A stretch of 64,000 bases of DNA, taken from the NCBI RefSeq assembly GCF_012911975.1, contig NZ_SMDQ01000009.1, positions 62,001-126,000 on the forward strand, written 5' to 3'. The position numbers and the translations under genes were made by a program. Each line of letters starts with the position of its first letter. Position 1 is the stretch's first letter. The stretch comes from Nodosilinea sp. P-1105. GTDB taxonomy: Bacteria; Cyanobacteriota; Cyanobacteriia; Phormidesmidales; Phormidesmidaceae. The notes under the pieces were generated by a model. That model worked only from the letters and a program-made list of their open reading frames with translations. It did no database searches and had not been told where the DNA came from. Positions 8,605 to 17,535 of this stretch are shown here, piece by piece.

Positions 8605-8610
8605 ATTGTA
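8605..8610 (-). promoter_or_regulatory. -10 element TACAAT of the candidate small RNA
   Basis: Minus-strand TACAAT matches the sigma-70 -10 consensus at five of six positions. The best -35 is a weak TTAAAG 18 bases upstream. It stands in AT-rich sequence between rqcH and the terminator at 8466-8494. Confidence 0.35.
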
Positions 8611-8697
8611 ACAACAAGTACAGATTTTCTTTAACATAATCTCTGGTATTTGTGTCTTGGTTTGATAACCTAAGCTGATGAGCAAATGTACTTAGTG

Positions 8698-8787
8698 CTG
8701 CCTGGCAGAAATATGACCACCGTTGCTGAGGGTGCCAGGTGTCGGGTATCAGGTGCCAGGTGTCGGATATCAGGCATCAGGTTTTAG
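8698..8787. repeat. Dispersed repeat with two tandem 21-bp units
   Basis: GGTGCCAGGTGTCGGGTATCA at 8731-8751 is repeated with one change at 8752-8772. The preceding stretch (from CTGCCTGGCAGAAATAT at 8698) matches the sequence just after sufE (from 25794), so this is a repeat family present at least twice. Confidence 0.65.
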
Positions 8788-8864
8788 GAATGATGGGCTG
8801 ACTGGTATCCCAGTGTATTTTCCAGAGTATTAGGGCAGTTAGGGATTGGCCCTGGGCCGGTGTC

Positions 8865-10634
8865 TCAGGCTTCAGCAACCGCTGACGCTAAATCCCCAGC
8901 CTGCTGGGCCTGTTGCTCAATCCGTCGAGGCTGCCCCCACATCACCGTTTCTTGCTTGTAAATGACCATGCCGGGGCGGGCTCCTTTGGGCTTATACACA
9001 TATTTAGGCTGGGTGTAGACCACGGGTACCTGGTCCGCGAGACGAGCCCGACTGTAGTAGGCGGTTAGATCGGCGACGTACTGCAGGTCGCGATCGCTAG
9101 GGGCCTGACCCGGGTCTAACCGCAACAGCACATGGCTGCCAGGAATCTCCTGGGTGTGAAACCAGAGGTCGTAATCGGTGGCGATCGCCGATACCAGCAA
9201 ATCATTTTGGCGGTTATTGCGGCCTATGAGCACGGGTAGCCCGGCCGGGGTGGTCTGCCGACGAAACCCCTCGTCCTTGCTGGCCCTAGCCTCGCTGGAG
9301 CGATAGTCAGGATCGGCCATATAGCCCTGCTGAATCAGTTCGTGACGAATATCGAGCAAGGCGGCTAAATCAGCTGGTTCCCCATAGCGATTCAGCTGTC
9401 CCAGGGCCGCTTCCACCTGCTCTAGATAGGCTAACTCGGCCCGCACCGCTGTCAACAGGGGGGCCACAGCATCTTTGGCCCGCTTCAGTTTTTGGTGCTG
9501 TTTATAGAGCCGTTGGGCCTGCTGAATGGCCGTTTTGTCAGGATCAATCGCGATCGCCACAGGATCCCCTGTGGCAAAGTCATCCACAATCATTTGGGTC
9601 ATGCCCGGTTGCCACTGATGCGCATAGGCCATCAGCAGGTCCCCCTTTTGCCGATACTGCTCCGCCTGAGCCGACTGATCGAGCCGTTGCTCAAAGCCAT
9701 CGGCCTTTTGACGTAACTTGCCCAGTAGCCCCTTCAGCTTTTGTCGCAGCTGATTGCTCAAGTGGTCAAACCGTTGTTGGTTCAGCTGCTGGGCGTAATA
9801 GGTCTCCAGCAATGTGTGAATGTCAGGCGCTGGCGCTATCATTCCCCAGCCTAATACCGTATAGCCGGTCTCGGTCCAGCCCGGTTGAAACTGGCCCTGC
9901 TCTAATTTAGTCAGCCACTGCTGCCACACCCCAAAGAGTCTGTCCCAGTCTTGCGGCGTCAGGGTATCTGGGGTTTGATCAGGGGCTAACTGAGCGGCTA
10001 AAAGCTGTGATCGCACTAGGGCCGAACTCAGCCCTCCATAGCTCTGCATGAGCATTTTTTGTAGGGACTTAGGCACTAACGTCACCCGCTCCTGCCAACT
10101 CTGCTGCGACTCTGTCAGGCTCGGTAATGGGCTTAACATGGCTGGCGGTGGGGTATAAGCATCCCCGGTCTGAATTGGCCGCAGCCGTGATTGTTGATCA
10201 CTGACCTGGTGGGCAGCGGTGACAATTTGGTTTTGAGCATTAGCCAAAATCACATTGCTGTATTTGCCCATCACCTCCACATACAAATGCCACTGGGGTG
10301 GGTCCCCTGGACGGGGGCCAAACTGTAAATCCAATACCCGTTCCCAAGGGGCTACAGACGCGATCGCCACCAAAGCAAGCTGATTCAACTGATGCTTTAG
10401 CTGTTGGCTGAAGGTAAACGTATCGGCGACCTTAGGCGGTGCTTTACCCAAATGCAGCCGCGCCCCCTGGGGATGCCAGGAAATCGTCAGCCAGCCCCGC
10501 CGATCTAACGTCCGTAGCGCTATGGCTATCGATGTCGTATCACGCTGCACCACCTGCTCACAGCGAGACGGCACCCAATGGCACCGCAGGTTATGGCCTA
10601 TGGCCATTAAGGTGGTGAAATCAACCGGCTGCAT
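8865..10634 (-). CDS. rqcH: NFACT / RqcH ribosome quality control protein
   Basis: RqcH (Rqc2/NEMF homologue) binds stalled 50S subunits and recruits tRNA-Ala to add alanine tails to nascent chains. The product has 589 residues. An N-terminal NFACT-N domain covers about 4-170, including VEVMGKYSNVILAN. A coiled-coil/HhH middle region follows. The C-terminal NFACT-R domain covers about 455-560 (GLPVLIGRNNRQNDLLVSAI, DLWFHTQEIPGSHVLLRL, PGMVIYKQETVMWGQPRRIE). The ATG at 10634 follows AGGAGG by 5 bases and was preferred to the TTG one codon upstream. It is divergent from remA. Confidence 0.92.
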   Translation of the reverse strand: MQPVDFTTLMAIGHNLRCHWVPSRCEQVVQRDTTSIAIALRTLDRRGWLTISWHPQGARLHLGKAPPKVADTFTFSQQLKHQLNQLALVAIASVAPWERVLDLQFGPRPGDPPQWHLYVEVMGKYSNVILANAQNQIVTAAHQVSDQQSRLRPIQTGDAYTPPPAMLSPLPSLTESQQSWQERVTLVPKSLQKMLMQSYGGLSSALVRSQLLAAQLAPDQTPDTLTPQDWDRLFGVWQQWLTKLEQGQFQPGWTETGYTVLGWGMIAPAPDIHTLLETYYAQQLNQQRFDHLSNQLRQKLKGLLGKLRQKADGFEQRLDQSAQAEQYRQKGDLLMAYAHQWQPGMTQMIVDDFATGDPVAIAIDPDKTAIQQAQRLYKQHQKLKRAKDAVAPLLTAVRAELAYLEQVEAALGQLNRYGEPADLAALLDIRHELIQQGYMADPDYRSSEARASKDEGFRRQTTPAGLPVLIGRNNRQNDLLVSAIATDYDLWFHTQEIPGSHVLLRLDPGQAPSDRDLQYVADLTAYYSRARLADQVPVVYTQPKYVYKPKGARPGMVIYKQETVMWGQPRRIEQQAQQAGDLASAVAEA

Positions 10635-10774
10635 CAATACCTCCTATACGCGCCCGCCTATGCTCCAAAACTGAGCCCTAATCCTCAAATGCTGCCCCCT
10701 GGGCTTTGGGATGTAACCTATGGCACTAAAAACCCGATAAACTTGAAATTTTGACCGATATTACCCCTCAGCCT

Positions 10775-10795
10775 CCATACTATTCGTTAGTATGG
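10775..10795. promoter_or_regulatory. Perfect 8-bp palindrome between rqcH and remA
   Basis: CCATACTA and TAGTATGG flank a 5-base spacer, about 135 bases before the remA start. The symmetry and position suggest a regulator binding site, possibly autoregulatory. A TTGACC lies 18 bases upstream of it (10751-10756), but no well-spaced -10 is obvious. Confidence 0.3.
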
Positions 10796-10929
10796 GCAAT
10801 AAGCCTGCCCTTAGCCCTAGACAGAGCTTTGCCTAGCAAAATACCTCAGGCGTGGCCCCCGGGCCAGGTTAGCTCAGGTTGAATTCTAGAAGCTCGGTTT
10901 GTCCTCTGTCTCAGTTGCCCCTTCCCATT

Positions 10930-11193
10930 ATGGACATTAAGCTCATCAATATCGGCTTCGGCAATATCGTGTCAGCGAATCGGGTAATCGCGATCGTCAG
11001 TCCCGAGTCAGCACCGATTAAGCGCATCATCTCCGACGCACGGGAACGGGGTCAACTAGTCGATGCCACCTACGGCCGCCGTACCCGCGCCGTAATCATC
11101 ACAGACTCGGGGCACACCATCCTCTCCGCCATTCAACCCGAAACCGTGGCCCATCGCTTCGTCGGCAGCAAAGACGGGGAAGCCAAGGCATGA
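10930..11193 (+). CDS. remA: RemA family DNA-binding regulator (DUF370)
   Basis: RemA in Bacillus subtilis is a ring-forming DNA-binding protein that activates biofilm-matrix (eps) and osmoprotection genes. This 87-residue protein is full length for the family, starting [19 protein letters not shown] and containing the conserved [24 protein letters not shown]. An in-frame ATG 17 codons upstream gives a non-conserved, proline-rich extension and was rejected. The next gene downstream, 295 bases away on the same strand, opens the exopolysaccharide cluster. Regulation of that cluster is an inference from position. Confidence 0.9.
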   Translation: MDIKLINIGFGNIVSANRVIAIVSPESAPIKRIISDARERGQLVDATYGRRTRAVIITDSGHTILSAIQPETVAHRFVGSKDGEAKA

Positions 11194-11244
11194 AAGCCTA
11201 TCATTAGGAAAACGACTCAGCTATTGGGGTTTTCTGTGCACTGC

Positions 11245-11264
11245 TTTACGCCATTCAGCGTAAA
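11245..11264. other. Small hairpin after remA
   Basis: TTTACGC and GCGTAAA are separated by CATTCA in the 295-bp spacer between remA and the exopolysaccharide cluster. It lacks a U-tract, so a terminator role is uncertain. The rest of the spacer becomes AT-rich toward 11489 and probably holds the cluster promoter. Confidence 0.3.
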
Positions 11265-11488
11265 TCTGCCCTTCTCACTTCCCTAGCGGCAAGAATGCAT
11301 AGAAAATTAAGCCGTAAGCAATTTCTATATCCAAACCAATTCCAATTCAAGATCTGAAGTTTCCCCACTGGCACAGCTTCAGGTTTGGGCTGGGGTTTGG
11401 TGTGGCACTAAAACGAACTCGGTCTCTATAGTTCCTAGACCTTAGCTCACCAATCAAAATAATAATAATATTAATCTTAACTATTGCA

Positions 11489-13663
11489 ATGGATACAGAT
11501 TTCTCAGTCGAGGAAATTAATTTCCAAGATTATTGGCTAATTCTCAAAAGGCGATGGAAACCAGCAATAGGAACTTTGAGCTTAGTTAGCTTAGCTGCCT
11601 TGGTTGTAGCTTTTTCTGAAAAAACTGTTTACCAAGCAGAAGCCAAGTTGCTCTTTAGAACCGATCGCTCAACGTCACTCACCGGCTTAGGAGAGGCTTT
11701 GGGTCGCCTTGAAACATTAACGTTTGAGGCCAATCCACTAGATACTCAGGTACAGGTAATTCAATCTCAACCGACACTGGCGACTGTGATCCAGGATTTA
11801 GACTTAAGGGATAGCGAGAATAATTTGTTAAAACCAGATGATTTGGCCGAGGACTTAACTGTTGAAGCCTTGGCAGGTACTGATGTCATAAAAATCTCCT
11901 ATAAGTCCAGCGATCCAGAAATCTCAGCTTTAGTTTCTAACAAAATTGCCGAATTCTTTGTCCGGGAGAATATTCAGGAAAATCGAGCAGAGGCAACTGC
12001 AGCGCGAGACTTTGTGTCTCAACAACTACCTCAAACTGAAGCAGCACTAAATCAGGCAGAAATAAATTTAAAGCAATTCAAAGAACTCAATAATATTGTC
12101 TCATTAGACCAGGAATCCAGTTCATTGGTGAACATCTCATTTAACTTACAGGAACAGCTAGACTCTGCAGAGTCACAGATTTCCAACATAGATGCAATCA
12201 TCCAAACATATCAGGCTCAACTAAATATCAGTGATCCACAATATGCTGTTGTGATAGCAGCCTTAAATCAATCAGAAGGTGTTCAAAAGGTTCTTAGGGA
12301 GCTACAGGAAGTTGAAGAAGAAATTGCCACCAATAGAGCACTCTTTACTGAAGAAAGTCAATTAATATCAAGACTAAGAGTTCGACAAGAAAATCTCCAG
12401 AGTATCTTGCAAAAGCGAATTAATCAAGTAGTCAATCAACGTCCTTTACCAAATACTGTCAATCTCCAAATCGGGGGATTACAATCAGATTTGATCAGCC
12501 AAGTTGTAGCTCTTAATGCTCAACGTCAGGGATTAGTAAATCAAGTTAGTGCACTTAATAACCAGCTTGGTCGATATGAGAGTCGCATGCAATCATTACC
12601 TGATCTCGAAAAACAGCAAAGTGAATTAGAGCGCAATCTACAGGTAGCTAAAGCGACTTATGAATCCCTTCTAGCTCGCTTCCAGGAGCTTAAAGTTGCT
12701 GAGAGTCAAAATATCGGCAATGTACGCCTTATGTCACCAGCGCTTGTACCAGAGAAGCCAGTTAACTCCAACAAAAAACTAATTTTGCTAGCTGGTATTG
12801 TCGCAGGAAGCCTACTTGGTATTACAGTAGCATTTATTTTAGACCTTTTAGATGCCTCTGTAAAAACAGTAAAAGAGGCCAAAGATCTTTTGGGTTATGC
12901 AACACTGGGTATGATTCCCATGATTAGTGAGTCTGAAGAATATCTCCTGTATTCAAGGAAAGAACGATGGGTTCCAAGTTTGGTAACTCGTGATCTAGCC
13001 CGATCTCCCATTAGCGAAGCCTACCGAATGTTGCAAGCTAATTTAAAGTTTGTTCGTTCCGATGATGAACTAAAGGCTATTGTGGTTACAAGTTCTATTG
13101 CTCAAGAGGGAAAGTCTGAGCTAGCGGCAAATTTAGCTGTTACCATGGCCCAAGTAGGTCGCAAAGTACTATTAGTTGATGCAAACCTGCGTCGACCTGT
13201 TCAGCATAGAATTTGGGATATCCCAAACAGATGTGGCCTCAGCAATATTTTGGTTGAGCCAATAGATGTTTACAAGGCGACTCAAGAAGTGATGCCAAAC
13301 TTACAGGTTTTAACTTCAGGGGTCGTACCACCTAACCCAGTTTCACTCTTAGACTCAAATCGAATGAGAGCCTTGATTCCAGGCTTAAAAAAGCATTATA
13401 ACTTTGTTATTTTTGATGCACCATCTTTACTAGACAAAGCTGATGCTACAGTCTTATCACAACTATCTGATGGCATACTCATGGTAATTCGGATAGGTAA
13501 GACTAATAAATCCTGTGTCAAGTCTTCTATAGAGTTCTGCAATCAGACTGGACAGAATGTGTTGGGAGTAGTCATCAATGGGATAAGTATAAACAAAGAG
13601 CCTGATAGTTATTTCTACTATCGTGACCAGCCAGAAGTTGCGATGACTAGTTATAAAAGCTGA
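11489..13663 (+). CDS. Wzc-like polysaccharide copolymerase / BY-kinase-like protein
   Basis: This inner-membrane protein would control chain length and export of the polysaccharide. In 724 residues it has an N-terminal Wzz domain with a transmembrane helix at about 28-46, a long periplasmic coiled coil (about 150-410), a second helix at about 430-452, and a C-terminal MinD/BY-kinase domain. The nucleotide motifs deviate: Walker A is SSIAQEGKSE (GKS at 541-543) with E where T/S is usual, Walker A' is LLVDANLRRP with N for the second D, and Walker B is VIFDAPS. The C-terminus has a short tyrosine cluster (YFYYRDQ). Kinase activity is therefore uncertain. It is the first gene of the island. Confidence 0.88.
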   Translation: MDTDFSVEEINFQDYWLILKRRWKPAIGTLSLVSLAALVVAFSEKTVYQAEAKLLFRTDRSTSLTGLGEALGRLETLTFEANPLDTQVQVIQSQPTLATVIQDLDLRDSENNLLKPDDLAEDLTVEALAGTDVIKISYKSSDPEISALVSNKIAEFFVRENIQENRAEATAARDFVSQQLPQTEAALNQAEINLKQFKELNNIVSLDQESSSLVNISFNLQEQLDSAESQISNIDAIIQTYQAQLNISDPQYAVVIAALNQSEGVQKVLRELQEVEEEIATNRALFTEESQLISRLRVRQENLQSILQKRINQVVNQRPLPNTVNLQIGGLQSDLISQVVALNAQRQGLVNQVSALNNQLGRYESRMQSLPDLEKQQSELERNLQVAKATYESLLARFQELKVAESQNIGNVRLMSPALVPEKPVNSNKKLILLAGIVAGSLLGITVAFILDLLDASVKTVKEAKDLLGYATLGMIPMISESEEYLLYSRKERWVPSLVTRDLARSPISEAYRMLQANLKFVRSDDELKAIVVTSSIAQEGKSELAANLAVTMAQVGRKVLLVDANLRRPVQHRIWDIPNRCGLSNILVEPIDVYKATQEVMPNLQVLTSGVVPPNPVSLLDSNRMRALIPGLKKHYNFVIFDAPSLLDKADATVLSQLSDGILMVIRIGKTNKSCVKSSIEFCNQTGQNVLGVVINGISINKEPDSYFYYRDQPEVAMTSYKS

Positions 13664-13729
13664 TAAACATTAAATAGAAGAATCGACTCAGTTAGAAAAT
13701 ACACAGAACGAAACTATAAATGAAAATAT

Positions 13730-14806
13730 ATGACAAGAAAGCTTAGAATAATTTCTATGGGACCTAACCTTAGTGAGCAGGGAGGTATGGGCTCAGTAGA
13801 AAAAATGATAGTCGCATCTGCCACTGACAAATTTGAATATAAGCACCTTTCAACTTGGAACTCTCCTCCTCAAAAGTCAGGCAAGCTAATCCCATTTATA
13901 AAATCAAGCTGCACCTTACTACAGTTATTGCTAGCTCAAAGGGTTGATTTATTGCATATTCATATGTCCGAGCGTGGCAGTGTCTTAAGAAAGCTATTTT
14001 TAGCTTCTTTAGCTTTTTTATTCAAAAAACCAGTTATCATGCATGCTCATGGTTGTGAGTTTCACGTCTTTTACAATAACCTGACATCTTTGCAAAAGAG
14101 TGTGATTCAATCTTGCCTTCAGCGATGCACTTACGTGATTGCTTTGTCAGATAGCTGGAAAGAGTTTTACGTAAGGCAATGTAAGCTGAGTCCAAATCAA
14201 GTGGTAGTGTTTAAAAACCCAGTTGTTTTTCCACTACAATTAAGAAAAAAAAATCAGTCAGATGTTACTAGCTTTCTATTCTTGGGAAAAATAAATGAGC
14301 GGAAAGGTGTTTATGACCTTGTCCGTTCTATTGCAAAGCTGAATCTAGAAGAGCGCTCGCGAATGAAACTCACGTTAGCGGGTTGTGGAGAAATTGATAA
14401 TGTAAAAAATCTTGCAAAGGAATTGAATATTTTAGAAACCCTCCAATTTACTGGTTGGGTTGATGCAGAAACTCGAGATCAGCTATTAGCTGATGCAGAT
14501 GTGTTTGTCTTACCTTCCTATAACGAGGGTTTGCCTATGGCTTTACTTGAAGCAATGAGCTGGTCACTTCCTGTCATCACTACACCAGTGGGAGGCATCC
14601 CTGAAGTGATATCACACGAGGAGAATGGCTATCTGGTCAATCCTGGGGATATAGAATCGCTTACTGCAGCACTATCAAATTTTATCAATGATGCCGAGCT
14701 AAGAATTAGACTTGGGTTGAATGCTAAAGAGAGTATAAGTGATTTAGATATAACTGCTTATGCTTCAAAGTTGTTTGCACTATATTCAAAATCTATTGGG
14801 TATTAA
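13730..14806 (+). CDS. Glycosyltransferase family 4
   Basis: This retaining GT-B glycosyltransferase has 358 residues. The N-terminal acceptor domain has a glycine-rich loop (GPNLSEQGGMGSVEKM). The C-terminal nucleotide-sugar domain begins near FLFLGKINERKGVYDL and contains the EX7E motif EGLPMALLE with following GGIPEVI. It would add one sugar to the lipid-linked repeat unit in the cytoplasm; donor and linkage cannot be read. It is 66 bases after the Wzc-like gene. Confidence 0.9.
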   Translation: MTRKLRIISMGPNLSEQGGMGSVEKMIVASATDKFEYKHLSTWNSPPQKSGKLIPFIKSSCTLLQLLLAQRVDLLHIHMSERGSVLRKLFLASLAFLFKKPVIMHAHGCEFHVFYNNLTSLQKSVIQSCLQRCTYVIALSDSWKEFYVRQCKLSPNQVVVFKNPVVFPLQLRKKNQSDVTSFLFLGKINERKGVYDLVRSIAKLNLEERSRMKLTLAGCGEIDNVKNLAKELNILETLQFTGWVDAETRDQLLADADVFVLPSYNEGLPMALLEAMSWSLPVITTPVGGIPEVISHEENGYLVNPGDIESLTAALSNFINDAELRIRLGLNAKESISDLDITAYASKLFALYSKSIGY

Positions 14807-14867
14807 AAGTAAGAGATATGCATTTTCGATTTTAGATTGAAAACTCATTATAGAAAAATCATAAAAA

Positions 14868-15797
14868 ATGTCATCCAAACCTCTCGTCAGTATATTAATC
14901 AACAACTATAACTATGGTCGCTTTTTGAAAGACGCAATCGATAGTGCTCTGAACCAGACCTATAAAAATATTGAGGTGATCGTTGTTGACGATGGCTCAA
15001 CTGATAATTCTCAGGAAACCATAGAAGCCTATGGCAATTCAATAGTATCAATATTTAAGGAGAATGGAGGCCAAGCTTCAGCTTTTAATACGGGTTATAT
15101 GCATAGCCATGGTGAAATCATTTGCTTCCTAGATGCTGATGACATTTTTGAAGAGAAAAAGGTTGAAGAAGTTGTTGCTTCATTCGAGAAGAGATCTGAT
15201 TTAGGTTGGCATTTTCATACACTGCATAGCATAGGTGAAGATTCTCAAGATCATATCGACAACTGTGAAAACATTTCTGACTCAGAAATATATGATTTAC
15301 GGATACATATTTCGAGAGGAAGACTAGAAGGATGTTCACCATTGCGTCTTGAAACCGCAACATCAGGGATGTCCTTTAAAAGAACACTTCTAAAAAACCT
15401 ATTACCGATGTCTGAAACTATTAAGATAACTGCTGACGACTATCTAAAGTATGCCGCATTAGGGACTAGCATAGGAGTTTTTAGCTTTCAGAAACTTTCT
15501 CGACAAAGGATACACAGAAACAATTTCTACACCTACCGCAATGATCAAAAAATCACGCAGTCAAAAGTTCAGCTTTTAACTGCATATCAACTACGTAAAA
15601 ACCATGAGCAATTATCAAAATTTTCTCATAACCTGTTTTCCCTAGGAATTTCTTTGAACTGGTGGGCAGGAGCTAATAGTATTAAACTAAAAGATAATGA
15701 AACATTTCAAATTTATTTAAAGGACTTGAGTTTCTTTGAGAAACTTAAAATTTACTTAAAGGCAATCTACTATCGCTATATCCGCTACTACATATAG
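14868..15797 (+). CDS. Glycosyltransferase family 2
   Basis: This 309-residue GT-A protein begins VSILINNYNYGRFLKDAIDS, then has VIVVDDGSTDNS for nucleotide binding and FLDADDIF as the metal-binding DXD. The acceptor half is poorly conserved and ends with a basic amphipathic segment (KLKIYLKAIYYRYIRYY) that may touch the membrane. It would act as one of the repeat-unit transferases. The following 250 bases (15798-16048) are AT-rich and show no gene. Confidence 0.9.
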   Translation: MSSKPLVSILINNYNYGRFLKDAIDSALNQTYKNIEVIVVDDGSTDNSQETIEAYGNSIVSIFKENGGQASAFNTGYMHSHGEIICFLDADDIFEEKKVEEVVASFEKRSDLGWHFHTLHSIGEDSQDHIDNCENISDSEIYDLRIHISRGRLEGCSPLRLETATSGMSFKRTLLKNLLPMSETIKITADDYLKYAALGTSIGVFSFQKLSRQRIHRNNFYTYRNDQKITQSKVQLLTAYQLRKNHEQLSKFSHNLFSLGISLNWWAGANSIKLKDNETFQIYLKDLSFFEKLKIYLKAIYYRYIRYYI

Positions 15798-16048
15798 CAT
15801 GCTAGTCTATCCTTGCTTTAGGTTCGCAAATTCAGTGATTTTACTAAAAATACAAATTTTGCAAAGCCAGAAATTTTGAAAAGATTAACCCCAGAACACA
15901 ACTGCTCTATTTTGATTTAATTGAGCAACGGCCGTATAAAGTTATCTGTTAAGTAAATAAGATTTCCAGCACTGATTATTTTGGTCGTATTGACTACTTC
16001 GGCTGAATCCATAGTCAGGATAAATAAAGATCACAATATTAATTGTAT

Positions 16049-17404
16049 ATGAAAATACTTAGAAAATATAGATTTACTAAACTTGAGAAAGATGATGGAC
16101 TAGGTAATTTTCTTGCTAAGGCTAGTTCTGGGACTTTTTTATTGATGACATTTAGTTCTGGAGTTGGCTATATATCAAGTATATTTTTAGCAAAAATATT
16201 AGGTGTCGAAAGTTTCGGTACTTATTCTTATTTGTTGACATTATTAAGTTTAGTGCAGATTCCGACTGAGTTCGGCCTCCCTACTCTGGCACCTAGAGAA
16301 GTATCAGTATATGAAAGTCAGCAGAATTGGAAATATTTAAGAGGATTTATTATCTGGTCTCATATACATATACTTATAGCCTCTGTTTTGGTTGGACTCC
16401 TATTTTTCTACTTTTCCTATAGAATTTCACCTGAATGGCTTATTAGTTTAGATAACAAGAACTTAATTATAATCATTGCCTGCTTACCACCTTTAGCAGT
16501 GTCAAACCTTGGATCGGCAATACTTAGAGGCAGGAACAAAATATTAGAGTCTCAATTGCCGATTACATTTATAAAACCGGTTCTTCTGTTGACTTTACTC
16601 ATATTGGCTTATTGGTGGCTCGGAGACCAGTTTGGCTTATTGCATGTTCTATGCAGTTTTTTGTTTGCGACTTATATTTCTTTTTTGTGCAATTTATTTT
16701 TAGTCTTTTTTAACTTACCTCAAGATTTACGCCGATTTAGTCCAAAGTATAAAGTAAAAAAGTGGCTCCGCTTTGCTACACCTATGGTTCTTGCAACCAT
16801 CATGTTTGTCATCAATAATCAGATGGACACTGTAATGCTTGGAGCTTTATCGAATAGTGCGGAGATAGGTGTTTACAGTATATCGGGTAAACTATCAGGC
16901 CTTATAACTTTTGTGCTTGTTGCCGTGAATATGTCTATTGGTCCAACTTTTGCAAGATTACATGCGAGCGGTGAGCAGCAAAGCTTGCAAAGGCTATTCA
17001 CAAAATCAAATAGGATAATATTTTGTGTCTCTTTGCTGATCGGAACTTTTATTATCATGTGTGGACCTTGGATATTTCTAATACTTGGTGATAGTTATGC
17101 AATCGGGAATTCTACACTGATCATTCTATCAATGACTAATATTGTTAACTCTTTTTTTGGTTCGGTAGGTCTTCTACTAATTATGACTGGTTATCAAGAT
17201 TGGGTTGCAACCAGCCTTATTGTGAGTTCGATAGTAAATTTTGGTCTTAACATCAGTATGATTCCAATCTATGGTTCTTTGGGGGCAGCTGTGGCTACGC
17301 TAAGCAGTACTCTTGTGTGGAACTTGATACTGGGCTGTATAGCTTATTGGAAGCTGAGAATAGTATCTTCACCCTTAGCAAGAGGATCAGGTAGTTATCG
17401 ATAG
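16049..17404 (+). CDS. Wzx-type oligosaccharide flippase
   Basis: Wzx flips the undecaprenyl-linked repeat unit across the inner membrane. The 451 residues carry about 12-14 hydrophobic helices and the MATE/polysaccharide-transporter opening (LAKASSGTFLLMTFSSGVGYISSIFLAKIL, FGTYSYLLTLLSL). The ATG at 16049 was preferred to the TTG two codons upstream; neither has a clear ribosome site. It pairs functionally with the Wzy-like polymerase at 18650. Confidence 0.88.
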   Translation: MKILRKYRFTKLEKDDGLGNFLAKASSGTFLLMTFSSGVGYISSIFLAKILGVESFGTYSYLLTLLSLVQIPTEFGLPTLAPREVSVYESQQNWKYLRGFIIWSHIHILIASVLVGLLFFYFSYRISPEWLISLDNKNLIIIIACLPPLAVSNLGSAILRGRNKILESQLPITFIKPVLLLTLLILAYWWLGDQFGLLHVLCSFLFATYISFLCNLFLVFFNLPQDLRRFSPKYKVKKWLRFATPMVLATIMFVINNQMDTVMLGALSNSAEIGVYSISGKLSGLITFVLVAVNMSIGPTFARLHASGEQQSLQRLFTKSNRIIFCVSLLIGTFIIMCGPWIFLILGDSYAIGNSTLIILSMTNIVNSFFGSVGLLLIMTGYQDWVATSLIVSSIVNFGLNISMIPIYGSLGAAVATLSSTLVWNLILGCIAYWKLRIVSSPLARGSGSYR

Positions 17405-17535
17405 TGCTATTAAGATGTCTGGAGGTATTCAAAAGCTTAGATTTCAGATAGCGATCAAGCCATTACCTCGATGTGAAGCTAATAATAATCTTTTACTCCT
17501 TTATACTCAGAAAGTCTTTAAGTGCTTATATTATT

